Positions 25,380 to 35,302 are shown, counted from the stretch's first letter. The stretch: 64,000 nt of DNA from Thermodesulfobium sp. 4217-1 (GCF_039822205.1 NZ_JBAGBW010000008.1:11034-75033); one strand, 5' to 3'. Notes: generated from the sequence alone by a model not told the origin. Numbers and translations are program-made.

Positions 25380-26957
25380 TTGTCAAAAAGTTCTTATTTC
25401 GGAGAAATTGAATTAAGCGAAAAAACATTTTTAGCATTAAAAGAAATGGGATTTGAGGAGCCATCCCCAATTCAGAAACAAACAGTACCAATTGTAATGC
25501 AAGGAGCGGATGTAATTGGCCAGGCGCAAACTGGAACAGGAAAAACAGCAGCATTTGGAATACCAATAGTTGAAAAAACCACCAACGAAAAGGTGGCCCA
25601 GTCTTTAGTACTTACTCCCACCAGAGAGCTCGCAATACAGGTAGCAGAAGAAATATCCAAAATTGCAAAATACAAAGGACTAAGAGTTGTGCCAATATAT
25701 GGCGGACAATCTATTGAAAGGCAGATAAAAGCACTAAAGAATGGAGCTCAGGTAATAATTGGCACCCCAGGGAGACTTCTTGATCACATCAGAAGAGGAA
25801 CTATATTTTTATCTAAGATTTCAATCCTGGTATTGGATGAAGCTGACGAAATGCTTGATATGGGCTTCATTGACGATATAGAAACAATTATAAAATCTAT
25901 CCAAAAAGAAAATAGGCAAACGCTATTGTTTTCTGCTACTATGCCAGGTCCGATCTTATCTCTTACGAAAAAATATATGAACAATCCAAAGGTTTTTTCG
26001 ATAAGCAAGGAACAACTGACAGTACCTTTAACGGATCAGTTTTATTGTGAATCAAAAGATAAACTTGAAGCGCTTTGTAGAATACTTGAAACAGAAGATA
26101 TGGATAAGACAATCATATTCTGTAGAACAAAAAAGGGAGTAGATGAGCTGGTAGCATCGCTAAACACAAGAGGCTACAGCGCAGAAGGCTTGCACGGAGA
26201 TCTGACTCAATCTCAGAGAGATAGAGTAATGAAGTCCTTTAGAGAGAAAAAATTAGAAGTTCTTGTGGCCACAGATGTAGCAGCGAGAGGGCTTGACATC
26301 TCAGACGTAAGTCATGTTATAAATTTTGACATACCTCAGGATCCAGAATCTTATGTTCACAGAATTGGCAGAACAGGAAGAGCAGGAAAATCTGGTATCG
26401 CTATAACGTTTATAACGCCAAGGGAGTTTAGACAGTTAAGATTGATCGAAAAGGTCATCAGAGTAACGATTAGGAGAAAAGAAGTCCCAAGCATATCAGA
26501 TCTTTTAGAGAAACAAAAAGATGAGTTAAAAAGTTTGATATTTAAAATAATTAAACAGGAGAATATATCGCATTATATCTCAATAGTCGAAGAAATGACG
26601 GAAGAGTTTGAGCCAGAAAAAATTGCAGCTGCTGCCATTAGACTATATCAAGAAGGAGAACCAACAGAAAAGGTAGAGGTTGACAGAGAAAAATTCGCAA
26701 AAACAGGTGCAAAGCAAGGCATGTCAAGACTTTTTATTAACATTGGCAAGGAAAAAAATATTTCAAAAGATGATATTTTAAATTATATTTGCGAAGAAGG
26801 AGATATGAAGAAGAAGGATATAAAGAATATAAGAATACTTGACAAGTTCACCTTTCTTGAAGTGCCCGAAGAGGTATCAGAAAGAATAATTGCTGTGTTG
26901 CACAAATCAATCATAAAAGGGCACAGAATTCATGCAGAGCAAGCAAAACCTAGATAG
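25380..26957 (+). CDS. DEAD-box ATP-dependent RNA helicase
   Basis: All core motifs are visible: the Q motif (GFEEPSPIQKQ), Walker A AQTGTGKTAAF, PTRELAIQ, TPGRLLDHI, DEAD in VLDEADEMLDMGF, SAT, and HRIGRTGRAGK. The C-terminal extension (about 450-525) looks like a DbpA-type RNA-binding fold (MSRLFINIGKEKNISKDDIL). It most resembles CshA/DeaD enzymes acting in ribosome assembly and mRNA decay. The start is TTG 25380 behind AAGGAG. A small secreted-protein gene follows 3 bases later. Confidence 0.95.
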   Translation: MSKSSYFGEIELSEKTFLALKEMGFEEPSPIQKQTVPIVMQGADVIGQAQTGTGKTAAFGIPIVEKTTNEKVAQSLVLTPTRELAIQVAEEISKIAKYKGLRVVPIYGGQSIERQIKALKNGAQVIIGTPGRLLDHIRRGTIFLSKISILVLDEADEMLDMGFIDDIETIIKSIQKENRQTLLFSATMPGPILSLTKKYMNNPKVFSISKEQLTVPLTDQFYCESKDKLEALCRILETEDMDKTIIFCRTKKGVDELVASLNTRGYSAEGLHGDLTQSQRDRVMKSFREKKLEVLVATDVAARGLDISDVSHVINFDIPQDPESYVHRIGRTGRAGKSGIAITFITPREFRQLRLIEKVIRVTIRRKEVPSISDLLEKQKDELKSLIFKIIKQENISHYISIVEEMTEEFEPEKIAAAAIRLYQEGEPTEKVEVDREKFAKTGAKQGMSRLFINIGKEKNISKDDILNYICEEGDMKKKDIKNIRILDKFTFLEVPEEVSERIIAVLHKSIIKGHRIHAEQAKPR

Positions 26958-26960
26958 AAA

Positions 26961-27470
26961 ATGAAAAATTTCAGTTATAAATATATAGCTGTTTCTTTTA
27001 TCTTTATTCTAAGCACAATAGTTTTCTTATCCAATAGCCGATTAAACTCTGAAGAAATTTCTTCGGAGTTTAGTTCTGGCTATGATTTAGCCAAGTCTTG
27101 CTTCGAATCATCTACAAATAGGTTTGAAAACAATAAAGAAGAATATGATTATGAAAGCTGTGTATTATCAAAGGAAAAAGGCTTCACAAAAGAAGACAAA
27201 AAGAGAAGTTTTTTTCAGCTTGGATTTAACTACAGTGCGTTTAACTATGAAGAACTCAGATTAATATTGCAGTCATTGAACGGGCCATTTGATAAAGAAA
27301 TGGTAAAATTTGCCCTAAACCACTACACCATTACCAGAGATTTACAGAAAAAATTGAAAATAGACGATGCAACTCTTGCATCTTGGCTTTCAATTAGCAA
27401 ACAGAAGTTAGAAGACCAATACACCAAGTGGGACAATATAAAAGCTCAGTATTCAAATCCTACGCCTTAG
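26961..27470 (+). CDS. Hypothetical membrane-anchored or secreted protein
   Basis: I do not recognise the family. The 169-residue product has an N-terminal hydrophobic helix (about 8-26), then a Glu/Ser/Phe-rich segment with two cysteines (LAKSCFES, DYESCVLS) that could form a disulfide. A helical C-terminal half ends in QLGFNYSAFNYEELRLIL and further helices. It directly follows the helicase gene but has no clear ribosome binding site of its own. A 28-base near-perfect palindrome lies inside it (27044-27071). It overlaps the convergent membrane gene by 11 bases. Confidence 0.6.
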   Translation: MKNFSYKYIAVSFIFILSTIVFLSNSRLNSEEISSEFSSGYDLAKSCFESSTNRFENNKEEYDYESCVLSKEKGFTKEDKKRSFFQLGFNYSAFNYEELRLILQSLNGPFDKEMVKFALNHYTITRDLQKKLKIDDATLASWLSISKQKLEDQYTKWDNIKAQYSNPTP

Positions 27471-27939
27471 GTTTGCCCGGTAAAATCGCATTTAAAAAAT
27501 AAAACATATAATATGAATTTACAACAACAATAAATGCCAATGTCACAAAAAACCCCCACTGAAATTGGACAGAAACCCCAGCAGACTTTGCTACAATGCC
27601 AATGGTAAAAGAAAAAACAAAAAAAGATGCGAGCAGAACAACGCTCAAGATTCCGCACACCAATCTAGTTTGTTTTGCAACTGGTTTTATTAAGCAAAAA
27701 AGAGTTCCAAAAGCAGTGGAGAAGTATATAACCTCTGATATAAGGCCAAGATTGGTCTTTTGTGCATTTATCAGGGAAGATATCGTTTGATTGCTTGTTA
27801 TAGCATTAAAAGTCAGATTCTGTGTCAAAACGTTTTGCGAAGTTAACAATTTACAAAATGGGAGAGAACCTAATAGAATGCCAATAAAGGAAAATAGGAT
27901 AGCTGGTAGATATAAGATAAGTGCGTCTTTAAATTTCAT
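27460..27939 (-). CDS. Hypothetical four-helix membrane protein
   Basis: Not recognised. 159 residues with four predicted membrane helices (about 7-27, 68-86, 91-115, 127-150) and a polar extracytoplasmic segment (about 30-65) rich in Asn, Gln, Ser and Thr. It has an AGGAGG-type ribosome binding site. No charged residues in the helices suggest transport. It is divergent from the ThrE-like exporter gene. Confidence 0.6.
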   Translation of the reverse strand: MKFKDALILYLPAILFSFIGILLGSLPFCKLLTSQNVLTQNLTFNAITSNQTISSLINAQKTNLGLISEVIYFSTAFGTLFCLIKPVAKQTRLVCGILSVVLLASFFVFSFTIGIVAKSAGVSVQFQWGFFVTLAFIVVVNSYYMFYFLNAILPGKPKA

Positions 27940-27993
27940 TTTACCTCCTGATATATTTATTTCAACTAATAAATATATCAGATTCTATTAAAA

Positions 27994-29235
27994 ATGAATA
28001 GCAAAAAAGCAACTTTTCCAGGCAAAAACAGTCCAGAAGTAAAATTTATAGTAGAACTTGGCAGATCATTTCACAAATGCGGCTTCTCATCTTATGCACT
28101 CGAAGAAAGGCTCATGGAAGTTGCCTCTAATTTCGACATTTCATTGCAAGTTTACTCCTCTCCAACAGGTATTTTTTTATCTTTTGAAGACCAGGATGCC
28201 TTTACCACTACCATCTTAAGGGTTGAGCCAGGAATTCTTGATCTCGAAAAAATCGCATTGACAAATGAAATATCAAACAGAGTTCTCGATAAAAAGACGA
28301 CAGCTAAGGAGGGCTTAGATCTCTTAAAAAGAGTGATGTCCAAAGGAAATAGGTTTCCTTTTTGGATAGTCATTCTGTCATATGCTGCAATTTCTGTTAT
28401 GGTTTCTACTATTATTGGCGGGGGTTTGAAAGAACTTTTTGTTTCTTGTTTTTTGGGTTTAATAGTTGGAATAATATTTATAATATCCAATAAGTTCAAT
28501 CTCACAAGGTTGTTAGAATTTATTTGTGCGGCTTCAGTTGGAGCCCTATCAAATATTTTATATACACTAATCGGCCCCTACGATCAGTCTATAGCAATCA
28601 TATCTGGCTTGATAGTACTCTTTCCAGGACTTACACTGATATCAGGAATCGACGAAATTGCTAACAGAAATCCTTTATCTGGAACCACGAGACTAAGCTC
28701 TGCACTTTTCATTCTTATGTTTATAGTGTTTGGAGTAGCACTAGGTAGCAATTTCTTTTTTCCACAAACTAATTCATACATTTTTAACATAAAGAATTTA
28801 TCACTCCCAATATATCTTCAATACATTGCTACATTTTTAGCTCCTTTAACTTTTATAGCCATACTAAATGCAAGGTTCAAAGACGCTCCTGTAATGCTTC
28901 TTTCTTCCCTGCTTGCACAAATTGGTCTTTATTTTGGAAATAGAATTGTAAGCGATCAAATTGGAATTTTTTTTGCGGCATTAATCCTTGGGCTATTTTC
29001 AAATTCCTGGGCAAGACTCAGCAAGGGATCTCAGTACATCCCACTAATCTCAGGCTTAATACTACTCGTACCTGGCGTTGTAGGATATCAAAGCCTTTCA
29101 TCCTTTTTATCAAAGGATATCAGCGAAGGGATTATGATTGCATTCAATATGAGCTTGAGGGCAATAGCACTTGTTACAGGGCTGCTATGTTCCAATTTTA
29201 TGGTTTCAGCATATAAGAGTAGGGATCAGAAATAG
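27994..29235 (+). CDS. ThrE-like threonine/serine exporter family protein
   Basis: The 413 residues combine the N-terminal cytoplasmic region and the C-terminal helices of the ThrE family in one chain, with about ten membrane helices. The cytoplasmic part has GRSFHKCGFSSYALEERL and VYSSPTGIFLSF. The membrane part has GLIVLFPGLTLISGIDEI and later SGLILLVPGVVGYQSL, the two repeated P-G motifs of the family. Substrate (threonine or serine) is a family expectation. The ATG has no evident ribosome binding site. Confidence 0.85.
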   Translation: MNSKKATFPGKNSPEVKFIVELGRSFHKCGFSSYALEERLMEVASNFDISLQVYSSPTGIFLSFEDQDAFTTTILRVEPGILDLEKIALTNEISNRVLDKKTTAKEGLDLLKRVMSKGNRFPFWIVILSYAAISVMVSTIIGGGLKELFVSCFLGLIVGIIFIISNKFNLTRLLEFICAASVGALSNILYTLIGPYDQSIAIISGLIVLFPGLTLISGIDEIANRNPLSGTTRLSSALFILMFIVFGVALGSNFFFPQTNSYIFNIKNLSLPIYLQYIATFLAPLTFIAILNARFKDAPVMLLSSLLAQIGLYFGNRIVSDQIGIFFAALILGLFSNSWARLSKGSQYIPLISGLILLVPGVVGYQSLSSFLSKDISEGIMIAFNMSLRAIALVTGLLCSNFMVSAYKSRDQK

Positions 29236-29250
29236 TATTTATAAATAAAA

Positions 29251-30837
29251 CTACTTCTTTTTTATAAATTTAATTCCCAAGAAATTGAAGCTACTATCTT
29301 GGTCTTCTGACCGAAAGGTTACTATCTGATCGCCAAAATCTAAAATCTTTGCACTGTCATCATAGACCGGCACCAATACCAAATTCGTCTCTTTCCCTGC
29401 TGATTCATCGTATTTCAAAATATAAAATCCCCTAAATTTTTCAATATCCATTTCTTTAATAGCACTGTTATTGTCAGAGCCAATCCACTTACCGAGCCTG
29501 TCTTCCCATGCATCATCGTATTTTGGCTGTTCAATTTCTCTTGCAAAAGTTAAACTTTGCCCAAAATCTAATAAACTAAGATATCTGGTTCCATTAATAT
29601 ATGTAAACCTAAACCTAAATTCTTTAATATAATCATTTGAGCTATCTACAGGATATAGACTAAAGCTACCGTCATCATAAAATTTTACATTGTAAAATTT
29701 TTTATCCATATTGCACATCAAATTGTTATCAACGACATGAAATTCTATTATTCCGTTCTTATTTTCAAAAAACCCCATATAAGAACTTAGATAATCATCT
29801 TTTTCGTCAACTTTTTTCAATGATAAGGTAGATCTATAGTCAAAAATGTCCATTTTAAGAAAATCTTTTACTGTAGTCTTTAGCAATTCTTTTGAAAAGT
29901 ATTCCTCCCTGGCAATGCTAACAGGAAAATTTGAAAGGAAGATAACAGCAAATTTTTTTTCTGGAATTGCAAATATAAAAGAATTTGTTTCTTTATCGTA
30001 TTGATAAAAGAGAGTGTATTTATCATAACTATTATTTTGATCTATTAAAGTAATATTCTGAGATTCAAAACATGGGGTAAAGTACAGGTCTTGATCATAG
30101 GAAGTGCTCTCAAACCTTGCGAAGACCGATTTTGAAAGATTTTTATCTGACATGATACTACTTATAAACTGGCCAATATTTTCAGGCGAGCTATAAAGTC
30201 TGTCAGAAATAGAAAGTCGATTGCTTTTTTGGCTATCAATAAAGTTAGTATTGCTAAGATTAAATTTTTTAAATAGACTGTCCATAGAATCATTAAAATT
30301 GCTCTTCTCAACTCTTTCAATTATTAAAAGCAAGATATCACTATCAATTTGGGATCTGTTATAAACGTTATCGTATTTTAAAATATCTTCATTGCTTTTT
30401 AGAAAGTTCAATACATCTCCAGTAGATTTTATTTTATATGGGTAGGTATAAGGAAGATATGTGTGATCTTTTAAAAGATCGGATATTTTGATATTGGTTT
30501 TGTATTCGTTCTTTAGCTCTGGCAGATATTTAAATATCGAATCGTCTAAACTTATCTTTCCAAGCTCGCTAAGTCTAACTATTTGTGCCCCTATAAATAA
30601 TCTGGAAAGGTCTCCTACATCATAACTTTCGTTTACGCTATCAGAATCTTTACCAAAATTCTGCGAAAAATTCTTGTCACCATAGACAATATAGACTGAC
30701 GCCCTCTGCCCAGTCTCCAAGGTGGTATTGTTTCTTACTATTGTGCTCAAATCGTTACTAATATTATCCAATTCTTTCGATATTCCAGGCTTTTGTAAAA
30801 TTAGGAGAAATAGAATAGCTAAAACTATTGTTTTCAT
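29251..30837 (-). CDS. Secreted beta-lactamase-fold (PF00144-like) pseudoenzyme
   Basis: A signal peptide (1-20) precedes a domain whose segment VGDLSRLFIGAQIVRLSELG (74-93) and KISLDDSIFKYLPEL align with the class C beta-lactamase/D-peptidase start (IGSxxKxFTA...LxEEGKLxLDDPVxKYLP). The nucleophile Ser of the S-x-x-K motif is Asp76 and the Lys is Arg79, so serine acyl-enzyme chemistry is not possible. The next motif Y-x-N appears as VYNRSQ. The C-terminal about 180 residues form a separate beta-rich region. Likely a binding protein rather than a hydrolase. It has an AGGAGG ribosome binding site and appears monocistronic. Confidence 0.72.
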   Translation of the reverse strand: MKTIVLAILFLLILQKPGISKELDNISNDLSTIVRNNTTLETGQRASVYIVYGDKNFSQNFGKDSDSVNESYDVGDLSRLFIGAQIVRLSELGKISLDDSIFKYLPELKNEYKTNIKISDLLKDHTYLPYTYPYKIKSTGDVLNFLKSNEDILKYDNVYNRSQIDSDILLLIIERVEKSNFNDSMDSLFKKFNLSNTNFIDSQKSNRLSISDRLYSSPENIGQFISSIMSDKNLSKSVFARFESTSYDQDLYFTPCFESQNITLIDQNNSYDKYTLFYQYDKETNSFIFAIPEKKFAVIFLSNFPVSIAREEYFSKELLKTTVKDFLKMDIFDYRSTLSLKKVDEKDDYLSSYMGFFENKNGIIEFHVVDNNLMCNMDKKFYNVKFYDDGSFSLYPVDSSNDYIKEFRFRFTYINGTRYLSLLDFGQSLTFAREIEQPKYDDAWEDRLGKWIGSDNNSAIKEMDIEKFRGFYILKYDESAGKETNLVLVPVYDDSAKILDFGDQIVTFRSEDQDSSFNFLGIKFIKKK

Positions 30838-30978
30838 ATAACCTCCTTAAAATTGAAAAATAATATATAATAATTTATAAGCCATTTTATCATAATAATC
30901 ATATGCTACTTTTAATTATTTGTTTAAAAAGCTTTGAAAAAATTTTTTAAGTTCTCAAAAATCTAAGGAGGAATAAAA

Positions 30979-32184
30979 TTGAAAGATTTTAAATTTTCAT
31001 CTGTGGAAGAGGCCCTAAACGATATAAGAAATTCAAAAATGATCATTATAACTGACGATGAAGATAGGGAAAATGAAGGAGATCTATTTATACCTGCAGA
31101 AAAGGTAACTCCTGAGCATATTAATTTTATGGCAACTTATGGAAAAGGTCTTATATGTCTTCCGCTAACCGAAGAAAGACTAAACCAGCTGGGAATTGAG
31201 ATATTGGAGTCAAACAGTCCAGATCCATTTTATACTGCCTTTACTATGCCAATTGATGCCAAGAAAAATACAACCACAGGAATAAGTGCCTTTGACAGAG
31301 CCCAAACTGCAAAGATGGCAATTGATCCAAATGCAACGCCAGATGACTTTGTCAAGCCAGGCCACATTTTCCCACTCAGGGCAAGAAAGGGTGGAGTCGT
31401 AATAAGAGCAGGGCACACAGAAGCAGCAGTCGACCTCGCAAGCATTGCTGGCATGTCCCCCGCAGGCGTTATATGTGAAATTATGAAAGACGATGGAACG
31501 ATGGCAAGGATGCCAGATTTAATTGAATTTTCTAAAAAGCACAACATAAAAATATTAACTATCGCAGATCTCATAAAATATAGATTACAAAGCGAAATAT
31601 GGGTACAAAGAATGGCCGAAGCTCATCTTCCCACTAAATATGGAGATTTTAAAATTTATGCTTATACATACTTGATGGACAAAAGTGAACACGTCGCCGT
31701 TGTAAAAGGTGATGTAAGAAATAAAGAAAATGTACTCGTAAGGGTTCATTCAGAGTGTCTTACAGGAGATGTTTTTGGATCTCTCAGGTGTGATTGCGGC
31801 GACCAGCTGCATGCCGCTATGAAAATGATAAACGAAGAAGGTCTTGGCGTAATACTTTATCTGAGGCAAGAAGGAAGAGGAATAGGGCTTGCAAACAAGA
31901 TTAAAGCATATCACCTGCAAGATTCCTGTCACTTAGATACCGTAGAAGCAAATATAAAACTCGGTTTTCCGCCAGATCTAAGAGAATACGGTATGGGTGC
32001 AATGATGCTAAAAGATTTAGGGCTCTCCACAATAAGAATTCTAACAAACAATCCAAAAAAGCTGCTTGGTATAAAGGGCTTTGGGCTTCAGATAACAGAA
32101 AGAGTGCCAATAAAAACTGATCCAAACCCATACAACAAGGATTATCTTAAGTGTAAGGTTGAAAAAATGGGACACATATTTTAA
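30979..32184 (+). CDS. ribBA: Bifunctional DHBP synthase / GTP cyclohydrolase II
   Basis: RibBA supplies both precursors of riboflavin. The N-terminal DHBP synthase (about 1-200) has TDDEDRENEGDLFIPAE and GHTEAAVDLASIAG. The C-terminal GTP cyclohydrolase II (about 205-400) has the zinc cysteines in CLTGDVFGSLRCDCG and YLRQEGRGIGL. The start is TTG 30979 after AAGGAGG. ribH follows after 45 bases with its own ribosome binding site; ribD and ribE are not nearby. I see no FMN riboswitch in the 140-base leader. Confidence 0.97.
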   Translation: MKDFKFSSVEEALNDIRNSKMIIITDDEDRENEGDLFIPAEKVTPEHINFMATYGKGLICLPLTEERLNQLGIEILESNSPDPFYTAFTMPIDAKKNTTTGISAFDRAQTAKMAIDPNATPDDFVKPGHIFPLRARKGGVVIRAGHTEAAVDLASIAGMSPAGVICEIMKDDGTMARMPDLIEFSKKHNIKILTIADLIKYRLQSEIWVQRMAEAHLPTKYGDFKIYAYTYLMDKSEHVAVVKGDVRNKENVLVRVHSECLTGDVFGSLRCDCGDQLHAAMKMINEEGLGVILYLRQEGRGIGLANKIKAYHLQDSCHLDTVEANIKLGFPPDLREYGMGAMMLKDLGLSTIRILTNNPKKLLGIKGFGLQITERVPIKTDPNPYNKDYLKCKVEKMGHIF

Positions 32185-32229
32185 AGGCAATTAATAAGAT
32201 ATTTCAATTTTTAATTAGGAGGAGCTTTA

Positions 32230-32703
32230 ATGCAAATAAATGAAGGAAAGCTGATTGCAAAAGATCTTAAGATAGGCATAGTTGTCAGTAGGTTCAACAG
32301 CATAATTACTTCGAAACTATTAGATGGAGCCTTAGATTGTTTGGGCAGACACGAATGTAAGGATAAGGACATAAGCATTTATTATGTGCCAGGAGCTTGG
32401 GAAATACCCCTCACGCTAAAAAAGCTGGCAAAATTAGAGAAATTTGATGGGCTTATCGCCCTGGGAGCCGTAATAAGAGGAGAAACCCCGCATTTTGATT
32501 ATGTGGCCTCAGAGACATCAAAAGGTGTTGCTTTGGTTTCTCTCGAAAAAGAGCTCCCAATTTCTTTTGGTGTACTCACGACTGACACCATGGATCAAGC
32601 CTTTGATAGAGCTGGCGGAAAAGCAGGTAACAAGGGATTCGACTCAGCACTTTCTTTAATTGAAACTATACAGCTATTGAAGATAGCGTCTATGGATGGT
32701 TAA
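32230..32703 (+). CDS. ribH: 6,7-dimethyl-8-ribityllumazine synthase
   Basis: RibH condenses the two RibBA-derived branches to lumazine. The 157 residues show VVSRFNSIITSKLLDGAL, YVPGAWEIPLTLKKLA and GAVIRGETPHFDYVASE, the classic motifs with the catalytic His. Length is standard. It has a strong AGGAGGAG ribosome binding site and follows ribBA. recG starts 32 bases later. Confidence 0.97.
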   Translation: MQINEGKLIAKDLKIGIVVSRFNSIITSKLLDGALDCLGRHECKDKDISIYYVPGAWEIPLTLKKLAKLEKFDGLIALGAVIRGETPHFDYVASETSKGVALVSLEKELPISFGVLTTDTMDQAFDRAGGKAGNKGFDSALSLIETIQLLKIASMDG

Positions 32704-32735
32704 TTCGGATTTAGACGAAATAACCTACAATATTT

Positions 32736-34739
32736 ATGGCAATAAAAAATAGAGAACCGTCTGACCTTATAAGAGACCTCTCTCTGGATTCTATTGAAGA
32801 TATTGTCTATTCATTTCCAAAAAAATATAAAGAATTTACGGTAGTCAAATCAGCAGAAGACGTAATCCCAGGGAAAAATCTTGCCTTTAAGGCTCAGATA
32901 GGCATGCCTATATACTATCCAGAGAGGAAAAGGCTAGTAAAGGTAGAGTTAAACATCGAGGGGAAAAGAGCAAGCGCTTGCTGGTTCAATCAACCCTATA
33001 AAAAAATTCAAATTTTAAAATTAAAGCCCAGTGCCTATTTTGCCGGAGAAGCAGTAGCTAACAATAGAGAGATTGTTTTCTACCACCCCATGGTCGGGAG
33101 AGAACCCATATACCAAAATTCTGGGATATATCCGGAATATTGCCTTGAAGTTAACGACAATGAAGTTAGAACGATCATAAAGAATGTATTTGATGATAAT
33201 GGGATCATAAAGGAGACGCTACCAGAGTCGTTAATAAATAAGCTAAAACTAATGAAGCTTAAAGATGCGCTTTATTTAATGCATTTTCCAAAAGATCTAT
33301 CGAATCTGGAAAGGGCTAGAAAGAGAATTGCATTTGATGAGCTTTTGCAGTGGAAGCTGACAATCCTAACTGAGAAACAAAAATACAATTCAAAAAATGC
33401 TCCAATATTAAATCCTGATTCCGAACTAATAAAAAATTTTATCTCTTCATTGCCATTTAAATTGACCATAGATCAGAAGAGAGTAGTGGAAGAAGTTTTT
33501 TCAGATGTTAAAAGCAGCAAACCAATGCACAGACTCTTGCAGGGAGATGTTGGCTCCGGGAAGACCGTAATTGCAGTTAGCGCACTACTATGTGCGATCT
33601 CTTCTGGTTTTCAAGCGGCATTTATGGTGCCATCAGAAATATTATCGAAACAACACTTTGAAAAACTTAGAGAATGGCTGGCTCCTATGGGGGTAAAAAT
33701 CTATCTTTTAACGGGTTCAACCAAAAAATCAGAAAGAAATCTAATAATAGAAGAGATAAATAAAGGCGTGCCATTAATATTGACAGGAACACATGCTCTT
33801 ATTACCGAAGGCCTTGAATTAAAAAACTTAGGCTTGGTTGTAATAGACGAGCAGCACAGATTTGGTGTAAGACAGAGATTGAGCTTAATAGAAAAGGGTA
33901 TCTGTCCACACACGTTAGTTATGACAGCCACTCCGATACCAAGAACATTAGCATCAATTTTTTACGCTGACCTGGATTATTCTGAGATTAAAACTATGCC
34001 AGAAGGAAGACAGGAAATAGTTACAAAAATAATAAATAAAAATGATGTCAAAAAGTTATACTCAATAATAAAAGAAAATTTGAAAAATTACGACTCAAGA
34101 GTTTTCTATGTATGCCCGCTGATAGAAGATTCAGACTCCCTTAGATTAGAATCAGTAAAAAAGAGACACAAAGAATTAGTGAACCTTTTTCCTGAGTTTG
34201 AAGTTGGTCTTATACACGGGAAAATCAAACAAAGCGAACAAGATAAAGTTATGCAAGATTTTAGGACAGGAAAGATTAAAATATTGGTTTCTACTACGGT
34301 CATTGAAGTGGGAATTGACATACCTCAGGCAAATATCATGGTGATTGAAAACCCAGAAAGATTTGGCTTAGCTCAACTGCACCAGCTTCGAGGAAGAATT
34401 GGCAGAGGGAAACTCGGCTCAACCTGTTATCTCCTGGTAGATGAAGAGGTATATTCCTCAAAAAGAATACAAATCTTTGAAAAGGTAAGCGATGGGTTTG
34501 AACTTGCAGAAAAAGACTTAGAATTAAGAGGTCAGGGCGAGATAATTGGCTCCAAACAAAGCGGTATCGATCAAACGTTAAAAGTTGCAAATCCCTTAAA
34601 GGATACAGACATAATGAGAGTGGCACAAAAAGTGGCAGAGGTAATTATGCAAAAAGATCCAGATCTGCTACACTTCAAAGAATTAAAATTTAAAATGGAA
34701 AAAACATTTAAAGATAGAGAGGTAATAAAAGCAATTTGA
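32736..34739 (+). CDS. recG: ATP-dependent DNA helicase RecG
   Basis: RecG remodels stalled forks and Holliday junctions. Helicase motifs are all present: LLQGDVGSGKTVIAV (Walker A), VIDEQHRFGV (DEQH), MTATPIPRTLA, VIEVGIDIPQANIMVIE and QLRGRIGRGK. The N-terminal wedge/OB part (about 1-220) includes RIAFDELLQWKL. At 667 residues it is slightly shorter than usual, mostly in the N-terminus. Its TGA overlaps the rsmD start (TTGA). Confidence 0.95.
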   Translation: MAIKNREPSDLIRDLSLDSIEDIVYSFPKKYKEFTVVKSAEDVIPGKNLAFKAQIGMPIYYPERKRLVKVELNIEGKRASACWFNQPYKKIQILKLKPSAYFAGEAVANNREIVFYHPMVGREPIYQNSGIYPEYCLEVNDNEVRTIIKNVFDDNGIIKETLPESLINKLKLMKLKDALYLMHFPKDLSNLERARKRIAFDELLQWKLTILTEKQKYNSKNAPILNPDSELIKNFISSLPFKLTIDQKRVVEEVFSDVKSSKPMHRLLQGDVGSGKTVIAVSALLCAISSGFQAAFMVPSEILSKQHFEKLREWLAPMGVKIYLLTGSTKKSERNLIIEEINKGVPLILTGTHALITEGLELKNLGLVVIDEQHRFGVRQRLSLIEKGICPHTLVMTATPIPRTLASIFYADLDYSEIKTMPEGRQEIVTKIINKNDVKKLYSIIKENLKNYDSRVFYVCPLIEDSDSLRLESVKKRHKELVNLFPEFEVGLIHGKIKQSEQDKVMQDFRTGKIKILVSTTVIEVGIDIPQANIMVIENPERFGLAQLHQLRGRIGRGKLGSTCYLLVDEEVYSSKRIQIFEKVSDGFELAEKDLELRGQGEIIGSKQSGIDQTLKVANPLKDTDIMRVAQKVAEVIMQKDPDLLHFKELKFKMEKTFKDREVIKAI

Positions 34740-35302
34740 AGACTTCAATAGTTGGAGGAGAATTTAAGAACAGATCTTTGCTAAGCCCAAAAACCAATGA
34801 GGTTAGGCCCCTTAGCTCTAGGGTTAGAAAATCTCTAATGGATATTCTTGGTAACACAGTTGACAATTGTCTCTTGTTAGACCTTTTTGCCGGTATAGGA
34901 TCGGTTTCCATAGAATTTTTATCTCGTGGCGCAAAGAGCGTAATTAGTGTTGAAAAAAGTCCAAAGATCGCATCATTTCTTGAAAAAAACTTAAGCAATT
35001 TTAACCTGCTAGACAGATGTACAATATTAAATTATTCTGTTGAAAGGTTTATGCTTAATTGTCATGACATAAAATTTGATATAATCTATGTGGATCCACC
35101 TTTTTCTTATGATTTAGACGCTTTATTAAATAATTTTTCTGACTTTAAGTGTTACCATGAAAATTCAATATTTATTTTGCATCATTTTTTCAAAAAAAAG
35201 CCAAAGGAGCAGGTAGGTTGCTGGAAAATATCAGACTCAAGGACTTACTCGAGCAATACAATTACATTTTATACTCCAGAAAAACTTTCTGTAGATGATT
35301 AA
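34736..35302 (+). CDS. rsmD: 16S rRNA (guanine966-N2)-methyltransferase RsmD
   Basis: RsmD methylates G966 in 16S rRNA. The sequence has VGGEFKNRSL, VRPLSSRVRKSLMDIL, LLDLFAGIGSVSIEFLSRGA (SAM-binding motif I) and the catalytic IYVDPPFSYD. The usual second G-A-L-G after motif I is varied, but the DPPF motif is intact. The start is TTG 34736 within the recG stop. It overlaps coaD by 8 bases, the common rsmD-coaD pair. Confidence 0.92.
   Translation: MKTSIVGGEFKNRSLLSPKTNEVRPLSSRVRKSLMDILGNTVDNCLLLDLFAGIGSVSIEFLSRGAKSVISVEKSPKIASFLEKNLSNFNLLDRCTILNYSVERFMLNCHDIKFDIIYVDPPFSYDLDALLNNFSDFKCYHENSIFILHHFFKKKPKEQVGCWKISDSRTYSSNTITFYTPEKLSVDD

Noticed and set aside
30838-30978. Possible FMN riboswitch before ribBA
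   Set aside because: The 140-base leader is almost purely A/T and has none of the conserved RFN element sequence blocks.
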